Source of the DNA: Closterium sp. NIES-65
Taxonomy: Eukaryota; Streptophyta; Zygnematophyceae; Desmidiales; Closteriaceae
Assembly: GCA_948144175.1 (NCBI GenBank)
Contig: CANXME010002559.1
Span: 930,001-994,000 of the forward strand
Direction: 5' to 3'
DNA length: 64,000 bases
Shown: piece after piece, positions 24,859 to 35,575 of the stretch
How the letters are laid out: each line of letters opens with the position of its first letter
Numbering within the stretch: the stretch's first letter is position 1
The notes under the pieces: model-generated
What the model was told of the DNA's origin: nothing
Seen by the model: only the letters and a program-made list of their open reading frames with translations
The model's database searches: none
Position numbers and translations under genes: made by a program

Positions 24859-26121
24859 GTGATGCGATGACGAGCACGAACAGCTGAGTGAAAATGTGAC
24901 ACCTTGTGCACATTTCACGAAGCCATGTGGAGTTGTAACTGGCTTCCAACTGGGCTTCGTGCAATGGGCTGTTGGATTTCACAGCCCTGTTTGTTATGAA
25001 TTGCGTCACTTGATGTATGCGTTGTTGATGTATTCATAATGGCGCGTGGTAACACGCAACGAGAACCAACAACAAAGTTTGCACTGTTTGGAAAAAAAAA
25101 AAAAAACGTTACAACTCTTGTTTTTTTAAGACCCATTTGCCTTTTGGCGAAATGAGCGAACCTGGACGAAGGGCATTGCTCATTACATACCCATATGATG
25201 CAAACCTTGTGGGACTCAAACGGGCATCTGGTGTACTGCGACAACGGCATTCCCTTGGACCTGCCTCGAGTTTGTCGCAAATGTTCCTCCGCGCGTCACC
25301 ATTGGTGGAAAACATCGCACCAACCATTGGTGAGGCGATGCCTCGAGGCCTCACGTCGACCAGAAAAATGTGGGGCACATCGATGTTGTCGACTAGTTAC
25401 TGTTCTGTAGCGATGCGCAAAAATATAGGGGTACCAATGACTACACTCTGAATTACTAGCATAGCATAAGTTGGCTAGCTGCTCTTCTAATAAGTCCTAG
25501 CATTTTAACTACGCCAAAAACCTCACACCTTCTAATTCATAAAATCCTCATTCTTTTCATGCATGACAAATACTTCAACCAAACTATCTGATTGCCTGAT
25601 AAGTATCATTGTAATCCCTTTCCTGTTTCCATAGAAAATGTTTGAGACATACTAGGCCCGCATCCATAATTGTAGCCTAACTCGTTTGCCATCTACAATG
25701 ACTGCTTACTCCTTTGGCTTACGCATGTGCCCAGTTGAGTTTCTGTACATGCATTGTCCTTCGAATCAAAACACTATGTACAATGCTGCAAGACCAATAA
25801 CAGGGTCTAAAAACCCCTACCGAAATTCAACGGACAAAATGTACACAGTAAACTAGCAAGCACATGCAACTCACCGCCATCTGATTGTAATACCCGTTCG
25901 TACCTGCATCCATCCACCCGTATCACACATGTCCAAGATACGTCGCACAAACCAAGCTCCTGAAACCTCTCAATGGTGTGGTCAAAACCCGGTATGGGGC
26001 CTCTTATCAGTTACAACTCTGGGCCGCGGCTCAACCTCCCACAGCATCGCCCATCAACAGTACACACATGTCTAACACTCTTCTCCACCAATCAAGCTCC
26101 GCAAACCTCACACTGGTGTGG
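24859..26121. other. region with no supported gene
   Basis: This holds a run of A near 25092, AT-richer sequence than the flanks, and at 25960-26121 a degraded copy of the PSMD5 3' end (see the exon 14 entry). I see no other coding signal on either strand. Confidence 0.5.
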
Positions 26122-26400
26122 TCAAAACCCAGAGGGTGGCCTCTCATCAGTAACAACAATGGGCCGCGGCTCGATTTCCCGTGGCCTCAGGTAGGGTCCC
26201 CTGCGGACCGCCTCAGCCAGCTGGTGTGATGCAAGAAGGGAGAGAAGGGGGGGAAAGAGGGGGACTAGGGTGATGGCGTTGGTGGTTGGCAGAAAGGGAG
26301 ACTAGGAATGTGGCCTCAGGTAGGGTCCCCTGCGCACCGCCTCGGCCAGCTGACGTGATGCAAGGAGGGAGGCCAGGGAGGGAGGGACAACGAGAGAGGA
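25960..26400 (-). repeat. PSMD5 exon 14 with flanking partial copies
   Basis: The true last exon (26220-26122) has an upstream copy of its acceptor and first codons (about 26358-26318; LAEAVRRGPYLRP again) and a downstream copy of its 3' half including the stop region (about 26040-25975). The flanking copies are partial and diverged. Confidence 0.7.
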
Positions 26401-29400
26401 CAGGGAATGGTGACTATAGGGATTGACTAGAGGGAGTGACTACCTCCAGTCACTACCCTTGGTTCTTTGTGCAAAAGCCAAGTTACTAGAGGGAGTGACT
26501 GACAGGAGCAGACTGACTGAGTGACAGGTGGCAGTGGCTGACAGGTGGCAGTGGCTGACGGGTGGCAGTGGCTGACCTGCGCAGTGCAGTTGAAGGAGAT
26601 GGATGCGTGTTGTGCCTCTGCTGCTGTTGACATGGCCACACAGCACGAATGCCTCCAATCCATGGCTGCCACGTGGCAGGGGAGGGTGAAGTGGGGAGGG
26701 ATGGGTAGCTTGGATACACGAAGGGCGTTGCATGTGGATCGTCAATGCCCCCCCAATGTCTCCAGTGCCCCCTCAATAGCCCCCCAACCGTCCAACAATG
26801 CACGCCCCGTCACCTGTTGTGCCACTCACCTGCTTTGTGCCTCTCCGCCCGAGCGTCTGTCACCATTTGCACCAGACCCCAGTCCCCACACAGCTCCACT
26901 GCTGCCCACTCTGTTGCCCACTCGCCTTAGCAACTTATCTGCTGTCTAGCCAAGGCACGGACCACCTCTGCTGCCACAAGCACACAGCACTCACGCTGCC
27001 TTCGTGCCCCTCACCTGCTTTGTGCCTCTCCGTCTGTGCGTCTGCAACCATCTGCACCAGACCCCAATCCCCACACAGCTCCACTGGCGCCCCATCTGTT
27101 GACCAGCCACTGCGCTGATCATCCCAGGAGAACGGCACACAGCACACACACCCCCATCCTGCCCCGCACATGTCGTGCCCCTCACCTGCTTTGTGCCTCT
27201 CTGCCTGAGCGTCTGTCACCATCTGCACCAGGCCCCAGTCCCCACACAGCTCAACTGCCGCCCACTCCCTCTCCACCACTGCTGCCAGCAGACGGTACAC
27301 CTGCAGGGGAAGAAGCACCAGCAGCAACGGCACAGACTCAAACACCACAGATAGATAGCACAGATAGGAACCACTGAGCTCCATTGCGGCCCATTCCCTC
27401 TCCACCACTGCTGCCAGCAAACGGTACACCTGCAGGGGAAGGGGTGGGACAGACGAACAGGCAGCAAATGCACAGCCAGACAGCCATGGTGAGAGGAACT
27501 AACGAAATCCACTGCCGCCCACTCTCTCTACACCACTGCTGCCAGCAAACGGTACACCTGCAGGGGAAGGAAAGCAGAGTTGCACTTAGCCACGCGAAAT
27601 AAGAGTGACAAAAGAGACGTCTCAAAAAACACTCTTTATTTCATGCTGCTGCCAGCAGATGGTACACCTGCAGGCAGTGACGCAGAGAAAAAGCAGAGAT
27701 GCACTTAGCAGAGAGGCGAACATGGCCCGACAAGCGCCCTGCTATAAATGGCATGAAGGTGTGTGTGCTACAGCAAGTGAGTGTGACTGTGGGACTCACA
27801 GCAACGCGAATCTCCTCAGAGCGCTTGAGCAGAGAGACGAACACGCCCTGCCAGGTGCAAGGCACAATCCCACGTGCCATGCAGCACCATGCCATACACC
27901 CACAACATGCCATACGATGCCATACCATGCCATGCCATGCCATGCCATGCCATGCCATGCCATGCCATGCCATGCCATGCCATGCCATGCCATGCTATGC
28001 CATGCCATGCCATGCCATGCCATGCCATACCATGCCATGCCACAGAGGAACCCAAAAACGAAACCATAACACATGGGTTATGTTCATTAGAACAAACAGA
28101 GGACACAATTGACGCCCTGGTGTCAACCAAGAGTTACTGAAGACATTAACCCGCCAATGACCGGGTAAAGCCCACAAAAATAACTTCAACAAACAACGAG
28201 TGAAATCCTGCAGGTGGAAAATGTTCTTTTGAGGGTCGTCATCAACAGAGGCTACTCACTCACCGCCAAGGTGGGTCCGCCTGGTGCTTTAGCTGCAGCA
28301 GCAAACGTCTCTTCCTTGAGCTTCGTCTCCCCATCGTCCCCCACCTCTAGATCCATCCCTCCCCCCTCTCCTCCCCCCTCATCCACCCCGCTGATCCCCG
28401 AGTGGGTGGCATGCACTGGCACAATCTGCACCGGCTCGCTCCCTTCCACCCTGTCTGCTCCGAAAACGGAAGCCAACGCGTGTAGAGAGGCCTGAGTGTG
28501 GGAAAGGGTGTGCAGGAATGTGGGGTGGGGTGGAGATGGTATGAAGAGTGGGTGGCATGCACTGGCACCATCTGCACCGGCTCGCTCCCCTCCACCCTGT
28601 CTGCTCCAAATACCGATGCAGATGCGCTCGCAGAAGAGAGGCCTGCAGAATAGGGGTGGCAGAAGGAGCAGAGGAGTGCAGTGCAGAGACGTGAAGGTTA
28701 AGAGTAGAGTAGGTGTGGTGTGGGTGGCATGCACTGGCACCATCTGCACCGGCTCGCTCCCCTCCACGCAATCTGCTCCAAAGATGGACGCCAGTGCAGA
28801 TGCGTGGAGGGGAGCGAGCCGGTGCAGCGAGGCCTGGAAGAATGGGGTGACAAAAACCACAGGGGAGCGCAGAGAATGGGGGAGCGCAGAGAATGGGGGA
28901 GCGCAGAGAATGGGGGAGCGCAGAGAATGGGGGAGCGCAGAGAATGGGGGAGCGCAGAGAATGGGGGAGTGCAGAGAATGGGGGAGCGCAGAGAATGGGG
29001 GAGCGCAGAGAATGGGGGAGTGCAGAGAATGGGGGAGCACAGAGAATGGGGGAGCGCAGAGAATGGGGGAGCGCAGAGAATGGGGGAGCGCAGAGAATGG
29101 GGGAGTGCAGAGAATGGGGGAGCGCAGAGAATGGGGGAGCGCAGAGAATGGGGGAGCGCAGAGATTTGAAGGTTAAGAGAAAGCATAGGTACATGCGCAG
29201 GCACCACCTGCAGGGGTGCGGAGCACTTGAGTGTGCAGGAGCAACGGGCACACAAGATGACTCACAGTGTGCAGGAGCAACGGGCACACAAGATGACTCA
29301 CAGTGTGCAGGAGCAACTGGCACACAAGATGACTCACAGTGTGCAGGAGCAACGGGCACACAAGATGACTCACAGTGTGCAGGAGCAACGGGCACACAAG

Positions 29401-30831
29401 ATGACTCACAGTGTGCAGGAGCAACGGGCACACAAGATGACTCACAGTGTGCAGGAGCAACGGGCACACAAGATGACTCACAGTGTGCAGGAGCAACGGG
29501 CACACAAGATGACTCACAGTGTGCAGCGAGGTGTGGGGACCGCAACCCCCAAAGGCACGCTTGAGAACAAAACTGATGATGTGGCGACGGGGGTTGAGCA
29601 GCAGCCGAGTGCCGTGTGTGGCTGGAGAATGAAAAGTGTTGGAGGGGGAGGGGAGGACGGGAGAGAGGCAGGCGGGGTGAGGGTTAAGGGGGAAAGGAAC
29701 AAGGTGTTAATTGTGGGAGAAGAGACAGGCAGGAGGAAAGGTAAGAGGGAGGCTTCGAAGTAGGCAGCTCCAAATCATAAGCAGCAACTCACAGCGTGCG
29801 TAGGTAGCGAGGGCATCGAAGAAACCTTCAACTGTCTCAGCCGGTACGTGCTGCTCACTGCGCCCCCATGCCTCACATAGGCTATTAAAGAGTGCTGCCA
29901 CCTCGTCCGCCTCTGAATCACAGGACGGGGGATGTAAGAGAAAAAGAGAGGGTAAAAGGTCTGAGGACGCAGCATCGAGAGGTACACCTTTACGTGCTGC
30001 TCACTGCGCCCCCATGCCTCACATAGGCTATTGAAGAGTGCTGCCACCTCGTCCGCCTCTGAAGGACTGTGAGAAAAAGGAGGAGAGAAAGAGAGGCAAC
30101 GGCATGAGGATGCGGCCTTGAGAGGTACCCCTCCCTCCCCGCGCTCCTCACTGCGACCGCGTGCTGCTCACTGCGCCCCCATGCCTCACATAGGCTATTG
30201 AAGAGTGCTGCCACCTCGTCCGCCTCTGAAGGACAGCACAGGGAAAGGGAGGAAAGGGGAGTGGAGTGAACCAACAAGAGAGGGGTGTGAGCTGAGTGCA
30301 GTTGACCCACAAAACAGATCCTCACTGCGAATTAATGCCTTACATAGGCTATTAAAGAGTGCTGCCACCTCGTCCGCCTCTGAAGCACAGGGGAGGGAAA
30401 GGGCAAGAAATGCAAGGAAGGCTGGTAATCCAACTTCAAACCATCCTTCAACTCGCATCTCACTGCGCCCCCAGCGGAAGAGCTGGCATGGCTGTTCGAT
30501 AGCCATGCCCCACACACATGCTATCGAACAGCACTGCCCCCTCTTCCGCCTCTGAGGCACAGGGGAGGGAGGGAGGGAGCAACGAACAGGGAAAGACCGA
30601 CAGGGAAAGAGAGGTGGGCATATAAATGAGATGAGAGTACAAGGGGCGTGCAGATCAAGGTGTGGGAACAGTGCATACAAGTCAAGGTCAGAGGAGGCAC
30701 GTACGGATTAAGGTGAGGGGAGCCATGACTCCTGGTGTGGCAGGCGAGGTGAGGCGCGCGGCACACTTGAGAGCAGCCGGCAGGAGCAGATCCAGGCCCA
30801 AATGCAACGATGATTCTGCTGGTCGTGCTGC

Positions 30832-30868
<37 letters not shown>

Positions 30869-33861
30869 TCTCCTTCTGTTGTTGCCAGTGCTGGCGTGGA
30901 TGCCTTGGTGCAGATCTGAACGAGTGCCTCGTGAATCTCGTCGATGCGAGGCTCTAGCAGCTCCACACCCACCCTGCTGCTCGTGAACTGGCAGGCACAT
31001 AAGGAACGCAGCAGAATGCAACGTAAGGGGGATGAGAAGGAGGGCTCGCCCAGTGATTGGTCTAGATGCTGTCTGCGTGTGAGGGTCAAGCAGCTTTTCA
31101 CGCCTGCTCGTGAACTGGCAGGCAGGCACGTGTGGAGTGGGGGAAGGAAGCAGAATGCAATCAGGTTTGCACAGACGACAAAGAAATATCAGGTTTGCAC
31201 GGACGACAAAGAAATAAGCAGGAAAGCTTGTTTCCAGAAAAAATCTGGAACGATGCCCAGAGGTGGAAACTGTACCTCTGAGACGAGTTCACATGCTGCA
31301 AGAGCCGCCAGTGCATCTCCCCCCTCCTCACTTGCACCTGCCCTAGTACCACCTCCCCCTTCCGTTCCACTGACTCCCATCCCTGCCACTCCTTGCAGCT
31401 CTGCGACCAATGGTTGCAGCAGATCCAGCTTCTCAACTGCTGACATGGCGTGCTGCGACTGGTTGGCCAGACGCAGTGCTGCTTCCACCACTCGTTGCTG
31501 CACCTGGCGAGGAGAAGCCAATGTGAGCAAGGATAGAAACAGGGGGGATTGGTAAAAGCACCTGCGAATAAGAACAGTGTGCAAGTGAGTGATGGACAAG
31601 AGCAGTTGTCCCTTTGAAAAAGAGAAGAACTTAATCGAAGGGACAATGAAAGGCAACGATAGTGGCCAGAAAGGTCAGAGAGAAACTGGTGGACAAAGAA
31701 GGAACAAAACAAGTCGACAATCTGGTTAGTAATAAGGTTCTGCTCAAGAAACTAAGGCAGCACAACCAAAGATGGAAGCCCCCGGATATACCTGTGAGTG
31801 CGACGAGCGTGTGAGCTTGTACAGGTGATCACTGCTGAAAATGAGGCTCTGAAAGGAATTGCAGGATGGGAGCACCGCGAGACAGAGGGATTGTGAAGAG
31901 TGAGGAATTTAAAGGTGGTGTGAAATTGAGGGGAATGTGTTAACCTATCCGAAATTTGGACAGATTCAAATGTGCACTTTCACACAAGCTCACACAACAC
32001 ACAGGCTCCACACACCCCGCCCAATCGTCACACACCCCATACATGGCAATCATAGCAGAAGGGTGATCAGCAGAAGGCAGCGAAGGCGTCAGTGGCAGCA
32101 GCAGCCACTGGCAGGTGCTCGTCGCCCAAGCACCGCATTGCAACGCACCAAACCATGTCACACGCTTCTAAACCACAAACTCACATGCCCAGAATCCAAC
32201 GTACCACTCCCAAGGCCGATCGGCAGAAGGCAGCAAGTGCGTCAGTGGCAGCAGCAGCCACTGGCAGGTGCTCGTCGCCCAAGCACCGCACCAAACCCTC
32301 CCCCACCACTCGCCGAGCCACTTCCCCTTGACTCCCAAGCTCCTGCAGCTCCTCCTCTCCCCCCTCAGCCATGCGTTGAAGCTGAGGGGGGGAAGGCAGG
32401 GGCACAGGGACAAATGGAGGGAAAATCAAGGGGGATGCATTGTTTTCTGGGCTATATTGACAGAAAGTATATAAATAAATTAATTAATAAATACATAAGG
32501 ACAGAAATACAGTCAATGGTAAGACTGAGCGGCGCATGGATGTGGTGTGTTTTGAGCTTACCGCAAAGCAGCAGAGACGGCGCATGTCCGGGGCGGGCGA
32601 GAGCATCCCTTTCTCCGCGTATGGCTGCACATGCATACCGCAGCAGAGGCACAGGAAACGACTAATGGCACATGTCTGGAGAGTGAGAGAAACAAAAAGG
32701 ACGGGAGAGAAAACACACAAACGCCGCCTGCACACTCAGAAATTGGCTTATGATGCAACGTGCATGAAGAAAGAGCTTGCATGTGAACGGTTCTGATGTG
32801 TGAACAGCAGTAGAACCCACCACAAGGCTTGGAAGGACGGGAAGAACGACATTGGACTTGAAAACCCTAAAGAGTGCCTGCACGGCTGCCTGCTGTAGCC
32901 TCACTGCAGCCTCTGACTCCTCTAATACCCCCCTCTCCTTCTCGCCCTCCTCCTCCAATCCCTCCATGCCACGTGTCTGGGATGGTGGCCCAGAGTCTAA
33001 TGCCCTGAAAGGTAGAGAGCAGTGGACTTGAAAAGCTGCTAATGAACGGAATTCAGTGTGCAGGTGCGCAGGGCATTGCAGTGTGCTGTGCAGTGGTCGG
33101 AAATGGGAGATCTGAAGTGTACAGTAGACGACAAATTGCACATTACAGAATACTTCGCACCATGTACATGATAGTATGAATGTGCAGTGTACCTGAGGAT
33201 GAGCGGCAGGGGGAAGCTGCTCAAGAAGGCAGTGACTGACCCATCATCCGATGCTGAGAGACGGGGAAGATGAAAGAAAGGAGCAGCGTAAATAATGTCG
33301 TAAAAAAAGAAGTCGGACGTAAGAACAAGCGAATCTGACGAATCAGGGAGGGTTCTGGGACGTCTCAAACTCGTCCTAACAGAAGTAGGGAGCGCTCCGA
33401 GCCCTGAAAATCACTCTGTCCAGAAATTCACACGAAATGAAAAGGCTCACCATGAGTTCATACGGCTCAACATGAGTTCATACGACTCACCATGAGTTTA
33501 TACGGCTCACTATGAGTTTATACGGCTCACCATGAGTTCATACACGTCTCTGATGAAAAGATGTTGATCGAACCATCAGCATATAGAAGGTGAAAGTTCA
33601 GAGAAGCTCTCGACGGAATCAAGCGCGCAATAGCTCTTCCAATAAACATTCTTCCAAAAAAAACACGCTGTAGGTGCGTGGATGATGGTGGTGGCTTACT
33701 CAGGTTGCTGACCAGGTCTACTGAAGCCTCAACGACGACATCTAAAAACCAGCTAGGTGCGTGGATGATGGTGGCTTACTCGGGGTGCTGACCAGGTCTG
33801 CTGAAGCCGCAACGAAGGCGTCTACATCGAGCGGTCGCTCCTCCGATGCCAACGGTCCCAT
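26122..33861 (-). CDS. PSMD5: 26S proteasome assembly chaperone PSMD5 (S5b) homologue
   Basis: Fourteen exons (minus strand): 33861-33780, 33253-33193, 33004-32821, 32675-32562, 32381-32205, 31848-31792, 31503-31276, 30987-30705, 29912-29793, 29621-29518, 28491-28264, 27300-27186, 26665-26577, 26220-26122. Phases agree throughout, giving 646 residues. PSMD5 is a HEAT/ARM-repeat chaperone that binds the Rpt1-Rpt2 base during 26S proteasome assembly and is not in the mature particle. Recognisable blocks in family order: FLSSFPLPLIL at the N-terminus; EKGMLSPAPDMRRL and RCLGDEHLPVAAAATDAL; YRLLAAVVEREWAAVELCG near the end; and EAVRRGPYLRPREIE at the C-terminus, as in plant members. It is longer than the ~500-residue relatives, mainly from low-complexity inserts (poly-Ala in exon 8, Gly/Glu-rich in exon 11). 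Introns are crowded with partial exon copies. Exon choice among echoes is inferred from phase and completeness. Confidence 0.85.
26525..26577. repeat. 18-bp tandem repeat at the exon 13 donor of PSMD5
   Basis: Three copies of an 18-bp unit built on GGTGGCAGTGGCTGAC directly follow the end of exon 13 in its transcription direction. The unit resembles the donor junction (CAG/gtcagcc on the minus strand). Confidence 0.7.
26826..27680 (-). repeat. partial copies of PSMD5 exon 12 on both sides of the true exon
   Basis: The complete exon is 27300-27186. Upstream in transcription are three acceptor-side copies (starting near 27437, 27560 and 27674) that keep CCTGCAG plus the first codons (VYRLLAA) and then diverge; the one at 27560 has an early TAG. 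Downstream are two donor-side copies (ending near 27006 and 26826) that keep the ELCGDWGLVQMV part and the GTGAG donor. Confidence 0.85.
27920..28042. repeat. (CATGC)n pentanucleotide microsatellite
   Basis: About 20 near-perfect copies of a CATGC pentamer in PSMD5 intron 11. Open frames across it, such as runs of HAMPC or AWHGM, are products of the repeat. Confidence 0.95.
28400..28860 (-). repeat. partial copies of PSMD5 exon 11 acceptor side
   Basis: Three versions of the exon start (GCCTC...GTGGAGGGGAGCGAGCC...) occur, starting on the minus strand near 28835, 28640 and 28491. Only the last continues into the long Gly/Glu-rich exon ending at a GTGAG donor at 28264. The first two keep an acceptor and the SEPVQMVPVHATH segment before diverging. 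Confidence 0.85.
28866..29164. repeat. 17-bp minisatellite in PSMD5 intron 10
   Basis: About 17 copies of GCGCAGAGAATGGGGGA with rare single-base variants. The 17-bp period cycles the frame, which explains the long repetitive open frames on both strands; they are not genes. Confidence 0.95.
29231..29518. repeat. 36-bp x 8 repeat containing the PSMD5 exon 10 splice donor
   Basis: Eight nearly identical 36-bp units directly follow exon 10 (29621-29518) in transcription direction. Each repeats the exon's last bases and donor (CTGCACACT/gtgagtc on the minus strand). There are no spacers, so it is not a CRISPR array. Confidence 0.95.
29985..30553 (-). repeat. four acceptor-side copies of PSMD5 exon 9
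   Basis: Besides the full exon at 29912-29793, four upstream copies start near 30551, 30380, 30226 and 30059. Each keeps a pyrimidine tract, CAG and the first ~60-75 bp (ADEVAALFNSLCEAWG), then diverges. The three nearest the true exon are almost identical over the shared part. Confidence 0.9.
30475..30548. repeat. imperfect inverted repeat inside the most distal exon 9 copy
   Basis: Two ~30-bp arms read GCGGAAGAG...GCTGTTCGATAGC on the plus strand and on the minus strand, separated by a short CA-rich loop. The distal exon 9 copy was thus partly rebuilt as a hairpin. Confidence 0.75.
32060..32160 (-). repeat. donor-side partial copy of PSMD5 exon 5
   Basis: Repeats the RCLGDEHLPVAAAATDA part of exon 5 (32381-32205) downstream of it, then diverges into a stop. 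It lies in intron 5. Confidence 0.8.
33440..33545. repeat. ~22-bp tandem repeat in PSMD5 intron 1
   Basis: Five copies of a unit close to CTCACCATGAGTTCATACGG. No coding role. Confidence 0.85.
33680..33735 (-). repeat. donor-side partial copy of PSMD5 exon 1
   Basis: Repeats the end of exon 1 and its donor (GCTGACCAGGTCT... in plus-strand reading; true version at 33755-33810), placed downstream of the exon in transcription direction. Confidence 0.8.
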
Positions 33862-35158
33862 GGGTGTCCGAGGAAATATTGTAAATTCGCAAAACCCGAC
33901 TGCTTGTTCGACTTTAAGTATTTCAAATGTAAACCTTGAGCCGAAATACAAGGACAATTAAAATCTCTTTTCGCGTGAAGAGCAGTAAGTAGTTATGGTA
34001 GCTATGCGGTGTCAGGAACAAGAGGCGTCGTGGTCACGGTTCTTGAAATGGAAAATGTGAATTTGCTTGGCCCGCTGCTGAGGTGTGTGTTATTGACAGC
34101 TTCTTCAATGCGGCTTGCGCTGCAGAACGGTGCTTTAAGGTAACAAAACGGTCGGTAAGGATTTCGATATGTCCTCCTGACCTGAATGCAACGCGCATCT
34201 CTCGCGAGTTGGTTGAAGCGGAAGCGGACTACACTGTGACAGGAAATTTAGTGCAATAACAGAGTCTGAAATTCTGGATTCCGTTCATGACGAACCTTTT
34301 TATAACGAGTTGACTTCCAATTTGTCAGGCGGTTGAGCCTGGAACCAGCGTGGGTTACCGCAATCAACGACATGCAGGTCTGGCTCCAACGATTCCCTGG
34401 TGCATTCTTCTGCTTGCCACGTCACCTCTGAGGAGCGTGATGGCTGACTAGAGCCCCGTACTGTGTGACGTGACGAAGCGCCATGCAATCACCAAGCACC
34501 ATATGCATTCTCGCATTCAGAATTTTGTGTCGCACATGGGGTTTCGCGAAAGATCTGCAAGATTCTTACGACGAGATCCTTGCGAATCAGCGCTGCGCGA
34601 CTCAAAACTCGGTCTCTCGCGTCGTCTAACGACACCGACATTGAAGTTCGGTAATCCGCTCTGGCTTGATCAACAAGCCTACCTTTGGCACGTCCGTTCC
34701 GAACCTTACAATGCGAACCGAGGCTGGTTGCATGAGCAGATAAAAGGCGAATGCATTCGACGGCGAAACACAGACCGCCCAAACCAAACCCAATGGATTT
34801 CAAAATGACAGACCCAAAAACCACCAGGGCACGGTAATCAGGTGCGTGATTTCCGTTGGCTCTCTAGGCCCACCCCTTGAGCTCAAACGAGCACCAAGCA
34901 ATTCCAGTGGAGAAATCTGCGAACTTTGACAACTCCAAGGCGAGCGAAGCCACCTCTGGGACTCCAAAGGCTCCGCCTGGCGGAAGTGGATCGCGTCACA
35001 ATGAGCCCAGTCCAATCAGAGAAGCCTGACGGGCACACAGCAACAATAACAGCCCATTTCAGTTTTCACTTTCACCGTACTCAATCGCTTATTAGCGCAT
35101 AAAAACCACATAGATTTGCAATAAACCACCGCAAAACTAGACATTAGGCTCCCTCTAG
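33862..35158. other. intergenic region between divergent PSMD5 and DUF639 genes
   Basis: About 1.3 kb upstream of both genes, which point away from each other. It should contain both promoters. I see no convincing TATA box, repeat or gene; the ~110-codon open frame at 34470-34808 has no recognisable features. Confidence 0.5.
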
Positions 35159-35575
35159 CTCCCTGCAACCTCCATCCAAAACAAATACCCTTCAGCACCT
35201 GTAACTCTGGCTACTGTCAGCCTTAGTTTTCCATCTTGCCGTGTGCATCTCCATGTTGCTCCAGCCTCGATACGCGCTGCTGCGGTCCTTGCTGCCAAGC
35301 CGACAGATGCTCCCGTGCTGGATGGAGTAGTTTCGGTTTCAGCTCGTCTTCGCGCTCGATTTAAATGGTTCAGCAAGGAAAATAGCCATACACGAAAGGA
35401 GTATAAAGCTCCAACGATACGCATCCCTAGTAGCAACTCGAGCAAGGTAGTACCACCAGACGAATCGCTCTTGTGTGCCGGAGCTTTTTCCTCGAACGAA
35501 GTAGCCGAACCGAAGAATTGGATTTGTGTACCTTTGTTGTCACGCTCGTCAGGCTCGGCGCGTTCGTCAGGCTCC

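Noticed and set aside
22680-25270. Terminal inverted repeats for the decayed Tigger-like element
   Set aside because: The best candidates (around 22700 and 25240) match only loosely, with no convincing TA duplication.
27641-28130. Open frames rich in His-Ala-Met-Pro-Cys and Ala-Trp-His-Gly-Met
   Set aside because: Products of the CATGC pentamer repeat inside a PSMD5 intron.
29231-29518. Possible CRISPR-like array (36-bp repeats)
   Set aside because: Units are directly adjacent with no spacers, in a eukaryotic intron, and derive from a splice donor.
28379-29763. Repetitive open frames of 150-390 codons on both strands
   Set aside because: They cross the 17-bp and 36-bp minisatellites in PSMD5 introns 10 and 11; the real exons there lie in other frames and have matching splice sites.
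34470-34808. Open frame of 112 codons between PSMD5 and DUF639
   Set aside because: No domain or repeat signature; lies where the divergent promoters should be.
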